Positions 28,585-38,642 of a DNA stretch of 64,000 nt are shown here, in pieces; within the stretch, counting starts at the first letter, position 1, and each line of letters starts with the position of its first letter. The translations under genes were made by a program, and so were the position numbers. The DNA is taken from contig NZ_CP050313.1 of NCBI RefSeq assembly GCF_011765625.1, positions 368,501-432,500 of the forward strand, read 5' to 3'. The notes beneath the pieces are model-generated. The model had not been told where the DNA came from, did no database searches, and was given only the letters and a program-made list of their open reading frames with translations. Origin of the DNA: Shewanella aestuarii. Its GTDB lineage: Bacteria > Pseudomonadota > Gammaproteobacteria > Enterobacterales > Shewanellaceae.

Positions 28585-30327
28585 ATGACAACAAAAGTAG
28601 ATCAACCAGCAGCGAAAAAAGCCATATTTAGTGGCGCATTTTCGTTATTACAAAAAGTGGGTAAATCGGTCATGTTACCTGTGTCGGTATTACCTGTCGC
28701 CGGTATTTTCCTTGGTGTAGGTAGCGCAGGTTTTAGCATTTTTCCAGATGTAGTCAATACCATTATGGTACAAGCGGGTGAAGCCGTATTTGGCAACATG
28801 GGGTTATTGTTTGCTATTGGTATCGCGCTCGGTTTTGCCAAAAATGACGGCGTGGCAGCCATGGCAGCCCTTGTGGGTTATGCCATTATGATTAAAACCT
28901 TGGGTGTTATGTCGCCTGGTACTGATGTGGGGGTATTCGGTGGCATGATAGCGGGGGCTATTGCGGCATACTCGTTTAATCGATTCTTTAAAATTCAGCT
29001 GCCATCATATTTAGGTTTCTTTTCTGGTAAGCGTAGTGTGCCCATTATTACCGGATTTGGGGCAATTTTTGCAGGTATTGCATTATCGTTTATTTGGCCA
29101 CCTATTGGAGCATTAATTGCTGATTTTTCTCATTGGGCTGCAAACCAAAACCCAACATTGGCGTTTGGTATTTATGGTGTGGTAGAGCGTTCGTTAATTC
29201 CAGCTGGGTTACACCATGTTTGGAACGTACCATTTTTCTTTGAGGCGGGTTCATGTGTCGACAGTACCGGTAAAGCCGCTAATGGCGTATTAACCTGTTA
29301 CTTACAAGCAGATCAAGTAAGCCGCGCTGCGGGTAATGGCTTTGGGCAACTCGCTGGTGGTTACTTATTTAAAATGTTTGGTTTACCTGCAGCGGCAATG
29401 GCTATTTGGCATTGTGCTCGCCCTGAAAACCGTGCCTTGGTTGGCGGTATTATGGTATCTGCCGCGTTAACCTCATTTTTAACTGGTATCACTGAACCGA
29501 TTGAATTTGCATTTATGTTTGTGGCGCCATTGTTATATGTCGTGCATGCACTAATGGCAGGTCTTGCTTATGTCATCGTCAATGCGCTTGGCGTAGTACA
29601 TGGCACATCATTCTCGCACGGTTTAATTGACTTTTTAGTCTTGTCTGGCAACTCACAAAAAATCGGTTTATTACTGGGTTTAGGGTTAGTTTATGCAGCG
29701 CTTTACTATGTTGTCTTTCGATTTTTGATTGTCAAATTTGACCTTAAAACACCTGGTCGCGCTGATGCTGAAGAAACAATTGCGGTAGGTGAGGGTACAG
29801 AGCGAGCGCGTCACTTTATTGAAGCATTTGGTGGCCCAGAGAACCTCGCTAATGTTGATTCATGTATTACGCGTTTACGCATGGACGTGGTTGATGCCAG
29901 TAAAGTGGATCAGGCAAGGTTAAAGCAGTTAGGTGCCAGTGGTGTATTAGTTTCTGGTAATGCGGTGCAAGCCATTGTGGGTACGATTGCCGAAGTGACC
30001 CGCACTGAAATTGATGAAATGCTTGCATCAGGTGGCTATGTTGCCCAACAAGCGTCATCAACCCAGCAAGTTGCGCCACAGAAGGTTGAGGCATCAGCTA
30101 ATGACAAAGCACTAGCCAAGCATCTTAAAGCGCTTGTTGCGAATGTTGAATCATGTCAGTCGGTTGCTGATAACCGCTTACGTTTACAGTTTACTCAAGC
30201 GCAAAAGTTGGATGTTGATGCTTTATCGGCAATTGGTGTTCAACATGTGATTGAGTTAGCACCTAATGTGGTACAGCTAATATTTGCAGATAATACCGCA
30301 GGCTTAGCAGCAGCGTTGACTGAATAA
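28585..30327 (+). CDS. PTS glucose-family EIICB permease (PtsG-like) with an extra EIIB-like domain
   Basis: A 580-residue sugar permease. The EIIC part (residues 1-~395) begins [25 protein letters not shown] and includes [21 protein letters not shown] and [12 protein letters not shown], closely following PtsG. The EIIB domain (about 410-490) carries the phospho-cysteine in [12 protein letters not shown]. coli PtsG is 477 aa; here ~75 more residues form a second EIIB-like module with [17 protein letters not shown]. Glucose is the likely substrate; N-acetylglucosamine cannot be excluded because NagE is related. It follows the EIIA-HPr-EI gene by 56 bases, together making a complete PTS. Confidence 0.9.
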   Translation: MTTKVDQPAAKKAIFSGAFSLLQKVGKSVMLPVSVLPVAGIFLGVGSAGFSIFPDVVNTIMVQAGEAVFGNMGLLFAIGIALGFAKNDGVAAMAALVGYAIMIKTLGVMSPGTDVGVFGGMIAGAIAAYSFNRFFKIQLPSYLGFFSGKRSVPIITGFGAIFAGIALSFIWPPIGALIADFSHWAANQNPTLAFGIYGVVERSLIPAGLHHVWNVPFFFEAGSCVDSTGKAANGVLTCYLQADQVSRAAGNGFGQLAGGYLFKMFGLPAAAMAIWHCARPENRALVGGIMVSAALTSFLTGITEPIEFAFMFVAPLLYVVHALMAGLAYVIVNALGVVHGTSFSHGLIDFLVLSGNSQKIGLLLGLGLVYAALYYVVFRFLIVKFDLKTPGRADAEETIAVGEGTERARHFIEAFGGPENLANVDSCITRLRMDVVDASKVDQARLKQLGASGVLVSGNAVQAIVGTIAEVTRTEIDEMLASGGYVAQQASSTQQVAPQKVEASANDKALAKHLKALVANVESCQSVADNRLRLQFTQAQKLDVDALSAIGVQHVIELAPNVVQLIFADNTAGLAAALTE

Positions 30328-30341
30328 GGTTAATGACAGTG

Positions 30342-30393
30342 CCCAATCAATTTGAAGGTGTGTGATTACATCATCCATCTTCAATTGATTGGG
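30342..30393 (+). terminator. Stem-loop after the PTS operon
   Basis: CCCAATCAAT (30342-30351) pairs with ATTGATTGGG (30384-30393), extended inward by GAAG/CTTC with a bulge. No T-run follows, so termination is only probable. It directly precedes a palindromic repeat. Confidence 0.5.
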
Positions 30394-30397
30394 AATG

Positions 30398-30500
30398 ATA
30401 CCAATTGTAATAAATAACTGATCACCCTAGCTTGTTAAAACACTTGATAATAGCGTTTTTCCTACGCTATTTTTGATCACTTACTTATCGTGATTGGTAT
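30398..30500. repeat. 103-bp palindromic intergenic repeat, copy 1
   Basis: Ends ATACCAAT and ATTGGTAT are exact complements and the next ~20 bases pair imperfectly (GTAATAAATAACTGATCA against TGATCACTTACTTATCG). The interior contains TAGCG...CCTACGCTA. A second copy at 47741-47850 shares long blocks such as ATCACCCTAGCTTGTTAAAA, and 45740-45797 is a partial third copy. Too small and gene-free to be autonomous; a REP/MITE-like family. Confidence 0.8.
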
Positions 30501-30531
30501 TACTTTTGAGCTTGTTTAGCCATCACCCAAG

Positions 30532-30891
30532 CTAGCACAATGCTAGCACAATGCTAGCAAGCCAATTAATCACAAATATCCACCCCACGACACTCGTCAA
30601 GGTTGATTCTGGTGCCTGACTAATTTCTGCATAAATAGCATCTAACGTTAATGCTACATCGCCTGCCAGTATTTTATCGGTAACAATTTGAGCCTGTTCG
30701 ATACTATATTTCACCAGCACAAAAAGACATATGGTTGCGACTGTAATAAATCCCATCGCTTGCCATTTTTTACCTAGCCACATTTGGCCGCTACCGGGGA
30801 ACACTAGCGCCGACATCAGCGATGCTTTAAATGCGCGAGATAAAGACGCTGGCTGATTATGTTGTGATGCGGGCTGTTTTTGCTTGTCCAT
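30532..30891 (-). CDS. Small two-helix membrane protein with a truncated C-terminus
   Basis: A 119-residue protein with a basic, Gln-rich N-terminus, GSGQMWLGKKWQAMGF (like the glycine-rich turn of TM2-type proteins), then helices around residues 45-62 and 98-118. Family not recognised with certainty. The last codons contain an 11-base tandem duplication (GCTAGCACAAT twice, 30531-30552 on the plus strand) that shifts frame into an immediate TAG. Removing one copy would restore a tail AWVMAKQAQK and a stop at 30500-30502, beside the palindromic repeat. So the gene looks recently truncated by a few residues. Downstream neighbour is the PTS locus; upstream is the MATE gene on the same strand. 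Confidence 0.7.
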   Translation of the reverse strand: MDKQKQPASQHNQPASLSRAFKASLMSALVFPGSGQMWLGKKWQAMGFITVATICLFVLVKYSIEQAQIVTDKILAGDVALTLDAIYAEISQAPESTLTSVVGWIFVINWLASIVLALC

Positions 30892-30953
30892 GAAACGCCT
30901 GTAGCCAATGTATTAAAATGATAATTGAGCAAAATATAGGGATATTTAAATCA

Positions 30954-32321
30954 CTAATCAACCACAACCGCAGACGTATAAGGTTTTAATTGAGGTTCTG
31001 ATATTTTGGTTGCAAGGTAATAACAAGCTATGCCCATTAAGGTATTAGTAATAGGCAATGCGAGCATTAATCCTTTTACCCCACCTAAATATGAGCCGAG
31101 TGCAGCTAGCGGCAACATTAACAACACTAAACGGCACAAGTTGATTATTAATGAGCTCATTGGGCGATGATAAGCGTTTAAGCTAGTGGCAAAAATAATC
31201 ACGATACCTAATGGGCCATAGGCAGCAGGTAAGGCAATAATATAAAAGGTTAACCAATCAAGGACCACAGGATCATTACTGAACAATTCAGCGAGCGGCT
31301 GGGCAAAAAAGTACATAGGAATATAAAGTAGCGTTTGAAATACCAATACAAACTTTAATGATTTCAATAATGCATCTTTGGCCCTTGGATGTTGTCCCGC
31401 ACCTAAGTTTTGCGCAATAAACGGCATTAAGCTGGAAGACAATGCCATCACCACAATTAATAGCACCGACTCAATACGCATACCAGCACCAAATGCTGCC
31501 ACACCTGCGTGGTCAATGCGTGCCAGCATTGCCATTAAAATACCATTAGCAACAGGGTTAATTAAATTCATTAATGCAGCTGGTCTAGCAATGTGCGCTA
31601 ATGCCCGCCAATTGGCGATAATACGTTTTTTTACCCATGCTGCGCGCTGTAACAATTTACGCTTAAACACCAGCAATCTAATTGATAAGCCAAAGGCGAT
31701 GAACCATGAGATGGCCGTGGCAATAGCGGCCCCTTGTACTTCTAAACGGGGAAACGGGCCTAAACCAAAAATCAGCAGTGGGTCGAGCACCAAGTTAACA
31801 ATGGCCGCCAGCATCATAATTTTAGCTGGCGAACGAGTATCGCCAGTTGCCCGCAGCGCTTGATTGCCCACCATTAACAGTACCAATGCCGGTGCGCCCA
31901 AGTACCAATACAACATGTAATCCTGAATGTACGGCAAGCTAGCATTATTGGCGCCCAGCAAGCTAAATAATGGGGCAATCGATACACTGCCTATTATCGA
32001 TAAGCTGACAATAATCAGACTGGTAAGTATTAAGGTATCAAACAAAAATACCTTGGCTTTGTCGGCATTGCCTGAGCCAATTAAGCGACCTAAATTGGTA
32101 GAGACGCCCGCACCAATGCCGATGCCAATACTGCTAATGACTAACGTCACCGGAAAGGTAAAACTGACTGCGGCAAGGGCTTGTGTACCCAACTGGCTAA
32201 TAAAATAGATATCTACAAGGCTGCCACCCAAAATGGTCATAATGCCAATTAGGTTAGGGAGTGTCATGCTTAACAGAACACGACCGATTGGCGCACTAAG
32301 CAACCCGTGTTTATCTTTCAT
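30954..32321 (-). CDS. MATE-family multidrug or metabolite efflux transporter
   Basis: A 455-residue polytopic protein with twelve predicted helices in two homologous halves. It begins APIGRVLLSMTLPNLIGIMTILGGSLVDIYFISQLGTQALAAVSFTFP in pattern, typical of MatE domains; the second half opens near HIARPAALMNLINPVANGILMAMLARI. These are sodium- or proton-driven antiporters. The substrate cannot be assigned. Divergent from groES, sharing a 229-bp spacer that holds the heat-shock promoter. Confidence 0.9.
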   Translation of the reverse strand: MKDKHGLLSAPIGRVLLSMTLPNLIGIMTILGGSLVDIYFISQLGTQALAAVSFTFPVTLVISSIGIGIGAGVSTNLGRLIGSGNADKAKVFLFDTLILTSLIIVSLSIIGSVSIAPLFSLLGANNASLPYIQDYMLYWYLGAPALVLLMVGNQALRATGDTRSPAKIMMLAAIVNLVLDPLLIFGLGPFPRLEVQGAAIATAISWFIAFGLSIRLLVFKRKLLQRAAWVKKRIIANWRALAHIARPAALMNLINPVANGILMAMLARIDHAGVAAFGAGMRIESVLLIVVMALSSSLMPFIAQNLGAGQHPRAKDALLKSLKFVLVFQTLLYIPMYFFAQPLAELFSNDPVVLDWLTFYIIALPAAYGPLGIVIIFATSLNAYHRPMSSLIINLCRLVLLMLPLAALGSYLGGVKGLMLALPITNTLMGIACYYLATKISEPQLKPYTSAVVVD

Positions 32322-32418
32322 GGCAACATCGTAAAGTGGAAAGGAGGCGAATTCTATCAGGAATTCAGTCCCCAGTAATAAAACCGTCTTAAAAAAACTG
32401 TAGATTTTTTTTCACTAG

Positions 32419-32450
32419 CCCTTGGAACTGTGATCAACCACCCCATATAT
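32419..32450 (+). promoter_or_regulatory. Sigma-32 heat-shock promoter of groESL
   Basis: CCCTTGGAA (32419-32427) and CCCCATATAT (32441-32450), 13 bases apart, match the sigma-32 consensus CTTGAAA / CCCCATNT with one deviation in the -35 box. About 100 bases upstream of groES, leaving a ~90-base leader. Confidence 0.85.
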
Positions 32451-32550
32451 CTAGCATCAAGGGCAAAAGCCCCCATCCTAAGGCAACTTAGGTAATTAAC
32501 TAAAATCCGCCTCGATTTTTTGGGCATCAAATCATTAGGAGAGTTCATAG

Positions 32551-32841
32551 ATGAATATTCGTCCATTACATGACCGCGTAATCGTTAAACGTTTAGAAGT
32601 TGAGTCAACTTCAGCAGGTGGCATTGTACTAACAGGAAGTGCAGCTGAAAAATCAACTCGCGGCGAAATCCTTGCAGTGGGCAACGGCCGTATTTTAGAA
32701 AATGGCACAGTTAAGCCACTTGATGTACAAGTGGGTGACGTGGTGATCTTCAACGAAGGTTACGGCGTGAAAAAAGAAAAAATTGACGGCGAAGAAGTAT
32801 TAATCCTGTCAGAAGCTGACCTGATGGCAGTAGTAGGCTAA
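32551..32841 (+). CDS. groES: Co-chaperonin GroES
   Basis: A 96-residue Gro[20 protein letters not shown] start, mobile loop ([17 protein letters not shown]) with the IVL contact to GroEL, and the roof/beta-barrel segment [19 protein letters not shown]. It forms the heptameric lid of the GroEL folding chamber. ATG is preceded by TAGGAG. The operon partner groEL starts 57 bases downstream. Promoter is the sigma-32 site about 100 bases upstream. Confidence 0.99.
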   Translation: MNIRPLHDRVIVKRLEVESTSAGGIVLTGSAAEKSTRGEILAVGNGRILENGTVKPLDVQVGDVVIFNEGYGVKKEKIDGEEVLILSEADLMAVVG

Positions 32842-32871
32842 GCCTCACCCATCAATCGACTTTCCACTTAA

Positions 32872-34539
<1,668 letters not shown>

Positions 34540-34693
34540 TCTAACTGGTCTAAATCGGTGATAACTGGGTTGCTTCACCACTCGTTTATGAAAAGCTAAA
34601 CGTCGTGGTAAAGCGCCTTGTTCTAACCCGATTTATCCTGCGTTAGATGCTTATGTTGGTCTCTAGCCTAAAAGCTTAGACACTAAAAAATTG

Positions 34694-34726
34694 AAAGCCC
34701 CGATACCTAACGGTATCGGGGCTTTT
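34694..34726 (+). terminator. groEL terminator
   Basis: AAAGCCCCGATACC (34694-34707), loop TAAC, perfect complement to 34725, then further T: a 14-bp stem with U-tract. It lies 155 bases after the groEL stop and just before the IS66 left end. A near-copy ends the dcu gene at 44395-44428. Confidence 0.92.
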
Positions 34727-34833
34727 TGTTTGCCGTCATTATGGCGATGTACTGTAAGCGTCTGCCCAAAGGCACATACCGCTTACTATGCTGTTGATTT
34801 ATTTTGTTCCCATGTTTTATTGGGAGATACATA

Positions 34834-35160
34834 ATGAAAACCTTTCGTAATAAACAGCAGTGGCAAGAGCTCGTTCTTGCGCAGCAGCAAAGCGGCTTAA
34901 ATATCAGTGCTTATTGCCGCAAACATAAATTATCCACATCGAGCTTTTATGCCCACAAAAAGCGCTTGGCATCAACTGAGGGCGCTTTCGTCTGCGCCCA
35001 AATCTCACAACATAAAGTCATTGAGCATCAAGTGACTCAACTCGAACTCGCGCCGCCAAACGTTGCTATCACATTAGAACTCGCTCATGCCAAATTGCAC
35101 TTGCCTCACTCAGTCTCGCCGAGTTTTCTTGCGCAATTATTGCGAGAGCTTGCGCCATGA
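34834..35160 (+). CDS. tnpA: IS66 accessory protein TnpA
   Basis: A 108-residue IS66 Orf1-type protein with a small helix-turn-helix (LVLAQQQSGLNISAYCRKHKL then STSSFYAHKKRL). Required with TnpB for IS66 transposition by an unclear role. I chose ATG 34834, behind GGGAGATAC, rather than the in-frame ATG at 34804. It overlaps tnpB by four bases (ATGA), the normal coupling in these elements. Confidence 0.88.
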   Translation: MKTFRNKQQWQELVLAQQQSGLNISAYCRKHKLSTSSFYAHKKRLASTEGAFVCAQISQHKVIEHQVTQLELAPPNVAITLELAHAKLHLPHSVSPSFLAQLLRELAP

Positions 35161-35504
35161 AGATGTTTATCGACCCACCTGCCATTTATTTACATCGTGA
35201 TGCCGTTGATTTTCGTAAATCCATTGATGGCCTTGTGGCGATTGTTGAACAAGAATTCGCCCATGATGCTTATACTGGCGCACTATTCGTGTTTTGTAAT
35301 AAGGCTAAAAATAAACTCAAATTGCTGTATTGGGATAAAACGGGATTTGCCCTGTGGTATAAGCGCTTGGAGAAGCAAAGATTTAAATGGCCCAGTAAAG
35401 TTGACCGCCAAGCCTACAGCTTAACCGAGCAGCAGCTTTCATGGTTGTTATCAGGCTTTGATGTGATTGGGCATCAATCACTTAACTATCAATCTTTAGC
35501 TTAA
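35157..35504 (+). CDS. tnpB: IS66 accessory protein TnpB
   Basis: A 115-residue IS66 Orf2 protein: VDFRKSIDGLVAIVEQEF, GALFVFCNKAKNKLKLLYWDKTGFALWYKRLEK and the C-terminal LSWLLSGFD are the conserved blocks of the family. Starts inside the tnpA stop. Intact. The tnpC gene starts 111 bases further on. Confidence 0.95.
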   Translation: MKMFIDPPAIYLHRDAVDFRKSIDGLVAIVEQEFAHDAYTGALFVFCNKAKNKLKLLYWDKTGFALWYKRLEKQRFKWPSKVDRQAYSLTEQQLSWLLSGFDVIGHQSLNYQSLA

Positions 35505-35615
35505 ATGAGACAAATAAGGGCGATCGTTTTGCAGTGAAGGATCGTTGACACTACCCCTGACATGGATTAATGCTTAACCCCTTATTTGGCTTGCTATTTC
35601 TGATACACTGCGGGC

Positions 35616-37171
35616 ATGAAAACCTTGCCCCATGAATTACCTGACAACCCAGCACAACTCAAGCAAATGCTGCTTGAGTTGCAGCAAACGTTGGCCGAAA
35701 AAGATGCCCTGATTGCCGAGCAAAGTGCACAAATTCATGACTTACTAGTCCAATACAACGCTAAGCTCGCCAGAGAATTTGCTAAAAAATCAGAGAAACT
35801 GCCTGGCGCGGGGAAGTCTTTAATGAAGCAGAAGCTGAATTAGGTACAGAACAAGTCGATACCCTTGATGCGCAAGATAAAGCGCTACTTACTGAGCTAC
35901 CGACGCTTGATAAATCATTAGAGCAACCCAAGCGAAAGCCATTGCCAGTTGAACTTCCTCGTGAAGAGGTCGTTGTTGATATTGATGAAGCCGACAAATA
36001 CTGTGATTGTTGCCAAGGGGCGCTGCATCAAATGGGGCAAAGTTGTAGCGAGACGCTGGAATTTGTCCCCGCGCACATCAAGGTAATAAAAACCATTCGA
36101 CCGAAATATGCTTGTCGTCAATGTGAGCAGCAAGGTGTTAAGGTCGCGATAAAAACTGCGCCCATGCCTGCAACGCCTATCCCAAAAAGCATGGCAACGC
36201 CAAGTTTGCTTAGTCATATCATCACCTGCAAATATCAGTTTGGCTTGCCTTTATATCGCCAAGAAACCCTATTTTCTGATATTGGTGTTATGCTCAATCG
36301 CAAGACCATGTCGAGTTGGATGATACGCTGTGCCGATTTACTTGAGCCTTTATATCAACGCCTGAAAGTCAGTTTACTAGCGCAAGACATTATCCATGCG
36401 GATGAAACCCCGCTTAAGGTATTAAAAGCCGATAAACCGACTAGCTACATGTGGTTATATTGCTGTGGTGATGATGCTCCCAAGGGCAACACTAACATAG
36501 TACTCTATGATTATCACAACAGCCGTGCAGGCCAATGTGCCGTTGACTTTTTAGCAGGGTTTTCCGGTTATTTACAAGTGGATGGCTATCAAGCCTACGC
36601 CCAAACCGATGCGACCTTGGTAGCTTGTTTGGCGCATATTCGTCGTAAATTTATCGAAGCTAAAGGGAATAACAAAAAAACAGGCAAAGCTGATGTAGCA
36701 TTAAACCTTATCGGTAAACTTTATGGCATAGAGCAACAGATTAAAGGTAAATCTGCTGATGATAAATATGCCATAAGGCAGCAAAAATCCAAGATTATCA
36801 TCGATGAACTTCATCAATGGCTATTACAGCATCAAGATAAAATCCCCCCGAAAATGGCATTAGGTAAAGCCATCATTTATGCGCTGAATCAATTTGAAAA
36901 GTTCAGGCGCTACTTAGATGATGGCCGATTAAGTATCGACAACAACCGCGCCGAACGGGCGATAAAACCCTTTGTGATAGGTCGCAAGGCATGGCTATTT
37001 TCAAATACACCGCATGGTGCACGTGCCAGCGCAATCCTTTACAGTCTCATCGAAACAGCGAAGGCCAACGACCTAGTCGTACATGAGTATATCGCTAATT
37101 GCCTGCAAGGCTTGGCGGATAACCCAAGTGACGTTGAGTCTTTACTACCGTGGAATATCAAGCAAAGGTAA
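35616..37171 (+). pseudogene. tnpC: IS66 transposase TnpC, frameshifted as written
   Basis: The N-terminal leucine-rich coiled coil (MLLELQQTLAEKDALIAEQ) runs in one frame to 35843; from about 35814 the protein continues in another frame to 37171. It has the zinc-binding CDCCQGAL...CRQCE region, DDE transposase core (DIIHADETPLKVL, LQVDGYQAYA, CLAHIRRKF) and the C-terminal NNRAERAIKPFVIGRKAWLF signature. Inserting one G in the G4 run at 35810-35813 restores LPGAGEVFNEAE and a ~518-residue transposase. So one base is missing, either in the genome or in the assembly. The first ATG at 35616 is the start. Confidence 0.9.
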
Positions 37172-37213
37172 ATGGCTAGGTGTATTTGCCTAGACGTGTA
37201 TGGACTCCTCCTC

Positions 37214-37454
37214 TTTTGCAAGTAATTTGTTCAATAACTTTAGGTATGATTGCCAACGTGTATCCGGTTTCTTAATGATGCTTTTCTGTTATTGCATCGA
37301 ACCTCTATGGGCTATTCGCACACTTGCTCCTTAACGCTTACACGAGCTTTAAAGCTCTACGTCTAGGTAAGGTTTTTCAAGTGTCGGTCTTACCTGTTAG
37401 CCATCTCACATCTTACTTTGCAACTGGGATGAACATTTTTACTTATAAACTCGT
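37214..37454 (-). ncRNA. Candidate bridge RNA (seekRNA) region of the IS1111-group element
   Basis: A 241-base non-coding stretch between the transposase stop and the element end; in the IS1111 group the guide RNA is reported to lie downstream of the transposase. On the RNA strand it holds CCTAGACG (complement of 37360-37367) and GTAAGCGT (complement of 37334-37341), separated by a palindromic hairpin GAGCTTTAAAGCTC (37344-37357). The first is identical to target bases left of the insertion (37189-37196); the second is complementary to ACGCTTAC, which spans the rejoined insertion point. This is the paired-guide layout of a target loop. GTTCATCCCA (complement of 37425-37434) could pair with the element end TGGGATGGAC with one wobble. 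RNA ends are not defined. Confidence 0.65.
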
Positions 37455-38492
37455 CTATGCGCTTGCTATTAATTCTGGGTGATAACCTTCACTCTTATTT
37501 ACCATCGCCCAAGCTGCTCGTGCCGTTTTGTTTGCTAGTGCAACAATAACTATATTCACATGCTTGTAAGCGCACAGCTTTGCTATCCATTTGCTCAGAT
37601 TGTCATCATGTCGATGAGCATGCCTGATGACAGAGCGGGCCCCATGAACCAATAGTTTTCTCAAGTAGCCATCGCCTCGTTTACTGATACCTAGCAATCT
37701 TGGCTTGCCGCCTGTACTATGTTGTCTCGGCGTGAGCCCAATAGAAGCTGCAAAATCTCGTCCTTTCCTGTAACCTTTAGCATCTCCTATTGCACAAGAT
37801 AAAGCACTAGCACATAAAACTCCCACTCCTCTCAACTCAAGTAGTGAACGTGCAACTGGGTCGTTTTTAACTTCTTGCTGAATTAGATTGTCGAGTTTAT
37901 CTACCCGCTCTTGAAGTCGCCGTAAGTCATCAAACAAATCTAATAGCAACGAACGAAATAGTGCTGACAAACCATTTTCGACATCTTCAAGCCAAAGAGG
38001 GATCGCTTCTCTCAGCTTATTGATACCTACTGGCGCAACCAATCCATATTCACTGACCAAACCACGTATTTGATTTGCTTTGGAGGATTTTTGCACCATC
38101 AGTTTATCCCTGATCCGATGCATAGACTGAATGTCTTGTTGCCGATTTGATTTTACACATACAAATCGCATGTTCGGGCGGCTCATGGCTTCGCAAATTG
38201 CCTCTGCGTCAATCGCATCATTCTTATTGCTCTTTACATAAGGCTTAACAAACTGAGCATGTATAATTTTGACTTTATAACCCCGTTTTTGTAACTCTCT
38301 TCCCCAATAGTGCGACGAACCACACGCTTCCATCGCAACTTCTGCACCTTGAGGCACTTTGTCTGTGATGGCATTCAGCCACTTGGTTCGAGAGTATTTA
38401 CCTTTCCACTGCCGTTCTCCAAATCTATCAACTGCGTGGACATGAAAAACAGACTTTGCAATATCAACACCGACTCTAGTGATCTGACTCAT
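37455..38492 (-). CDS. IS110/IS1111-group transposase (DEDD recombinase)
   Basis: A 345-residue transposase. The N-terminal RuvC-like DEDD domain shows VGVDIAKSVFHVHAVD, EVAMEACGSSHYWGREL and KNDAIDAEAI; the C-terminal Transposase_20 domain has ELRGVGVLCASALSCAIGD, ASIGLTPRQHSTGGKPRLLGISKRGDGYLRKLL. The catalytic serine in this class lies near GARSVI-type sequence after that block. I chose ATG 38492, behind a GGAGAAGCCC ribosome site, over the ATG at 38537. Intact, so this copy could be active. Confidence 0.93.
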   Translation of the reverse strand: MSQITRVGVDIAKSVFHVHAVDRFGERQWKGKYSRTKWLNAITDKVPQGAEVAMEACGSSHYWGRELQKRGYKVKIIHAQFVKPYVKSNKNDAIDAEAICEAMSRPNMRFVCVKSNRQQDIQSMHRIRDKLMVQKSSKANQIRGLVSEYGLVAPVGINKLREAIPLWLEDVENGLSALFRSLLLDLFDDLRRLQERVDKLDNLIQQEVKNDPVARSLLELRGVGVLCASALSCAIGDAKGYRKGRDFAASIGLTPRQHSTGGKPRLLGISKRGDGYLRKLLVHGARSVIRHAHRHDDNLSKWIAKLCAYKHVNIVIVALANKTARAAWAMVNKSEGYHPELIASA

Positions 38493-38642
38493 GGGCTTCT
38501 CCTGATTTGAATATTGGTAACTCATCATATTGACCAAAAAAAGGTCAACAATTCAAGTTGAGGAGGAGTCCATCCCATTGCTTACGATGTACTGGGGCAG
38601 AATCTAGTTTTTAGTTAAGTTAATTCTGACTAGTAACTATAT

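Larger units (their letters stand above)
37197..38580 (-). mobile_element. IS110-family, IS1111-group insertion sequence
   Basis: A 1384-bp element. Subterminal inverted repeats ATGGACTCCTCCTC (37200-37213) and its exact complement (38560-38573) lie 3 bases from one end (TGT) and 7 bases from the other (CCCATTG), the asymmetry I recall for the IS1111 group. Boundaries come from rejoining the IS66 end: TAGACG/CTTAC. A shared G leaves one base of ambiguity (37196-38579 is equivalent). No longer target duplication, as usual for IS110. One transposase gene on the minus strand with a long 3' non-coding region. Confidence 0.9.
34754..38585 (+). mobile_element. IS66-family insertion sequence, interrupted by an IS1111-group element
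   Basis: The left end GTAAGCGTCTGCCC (34754) and the right end, reconstructed by removing the inner element, GCCTAGACGCTTAC, are imperfect inverted repeats. The 8-bp flanks GATGTACT (34746-34753 and 38586-38593) are identical, the duplication size expected for IS66. Without the inner element it is 2448 bp, normal for the family, and carries tnpA, tnpB and tnpC in the usual order. The right terminal repeat is split at 37196/38581 by the IS1111-group element, and tnpC is frameshifted, so the copy is probably immobile. Confidence 0.92.

Noticed and set aside
34780..34786. CGCTTAC near the left end as an alternative inner IS66 boundary
   Set aside because: It is an internal inverted match of the left end; the 8-bp duplication and the split right end define the true boundaries.
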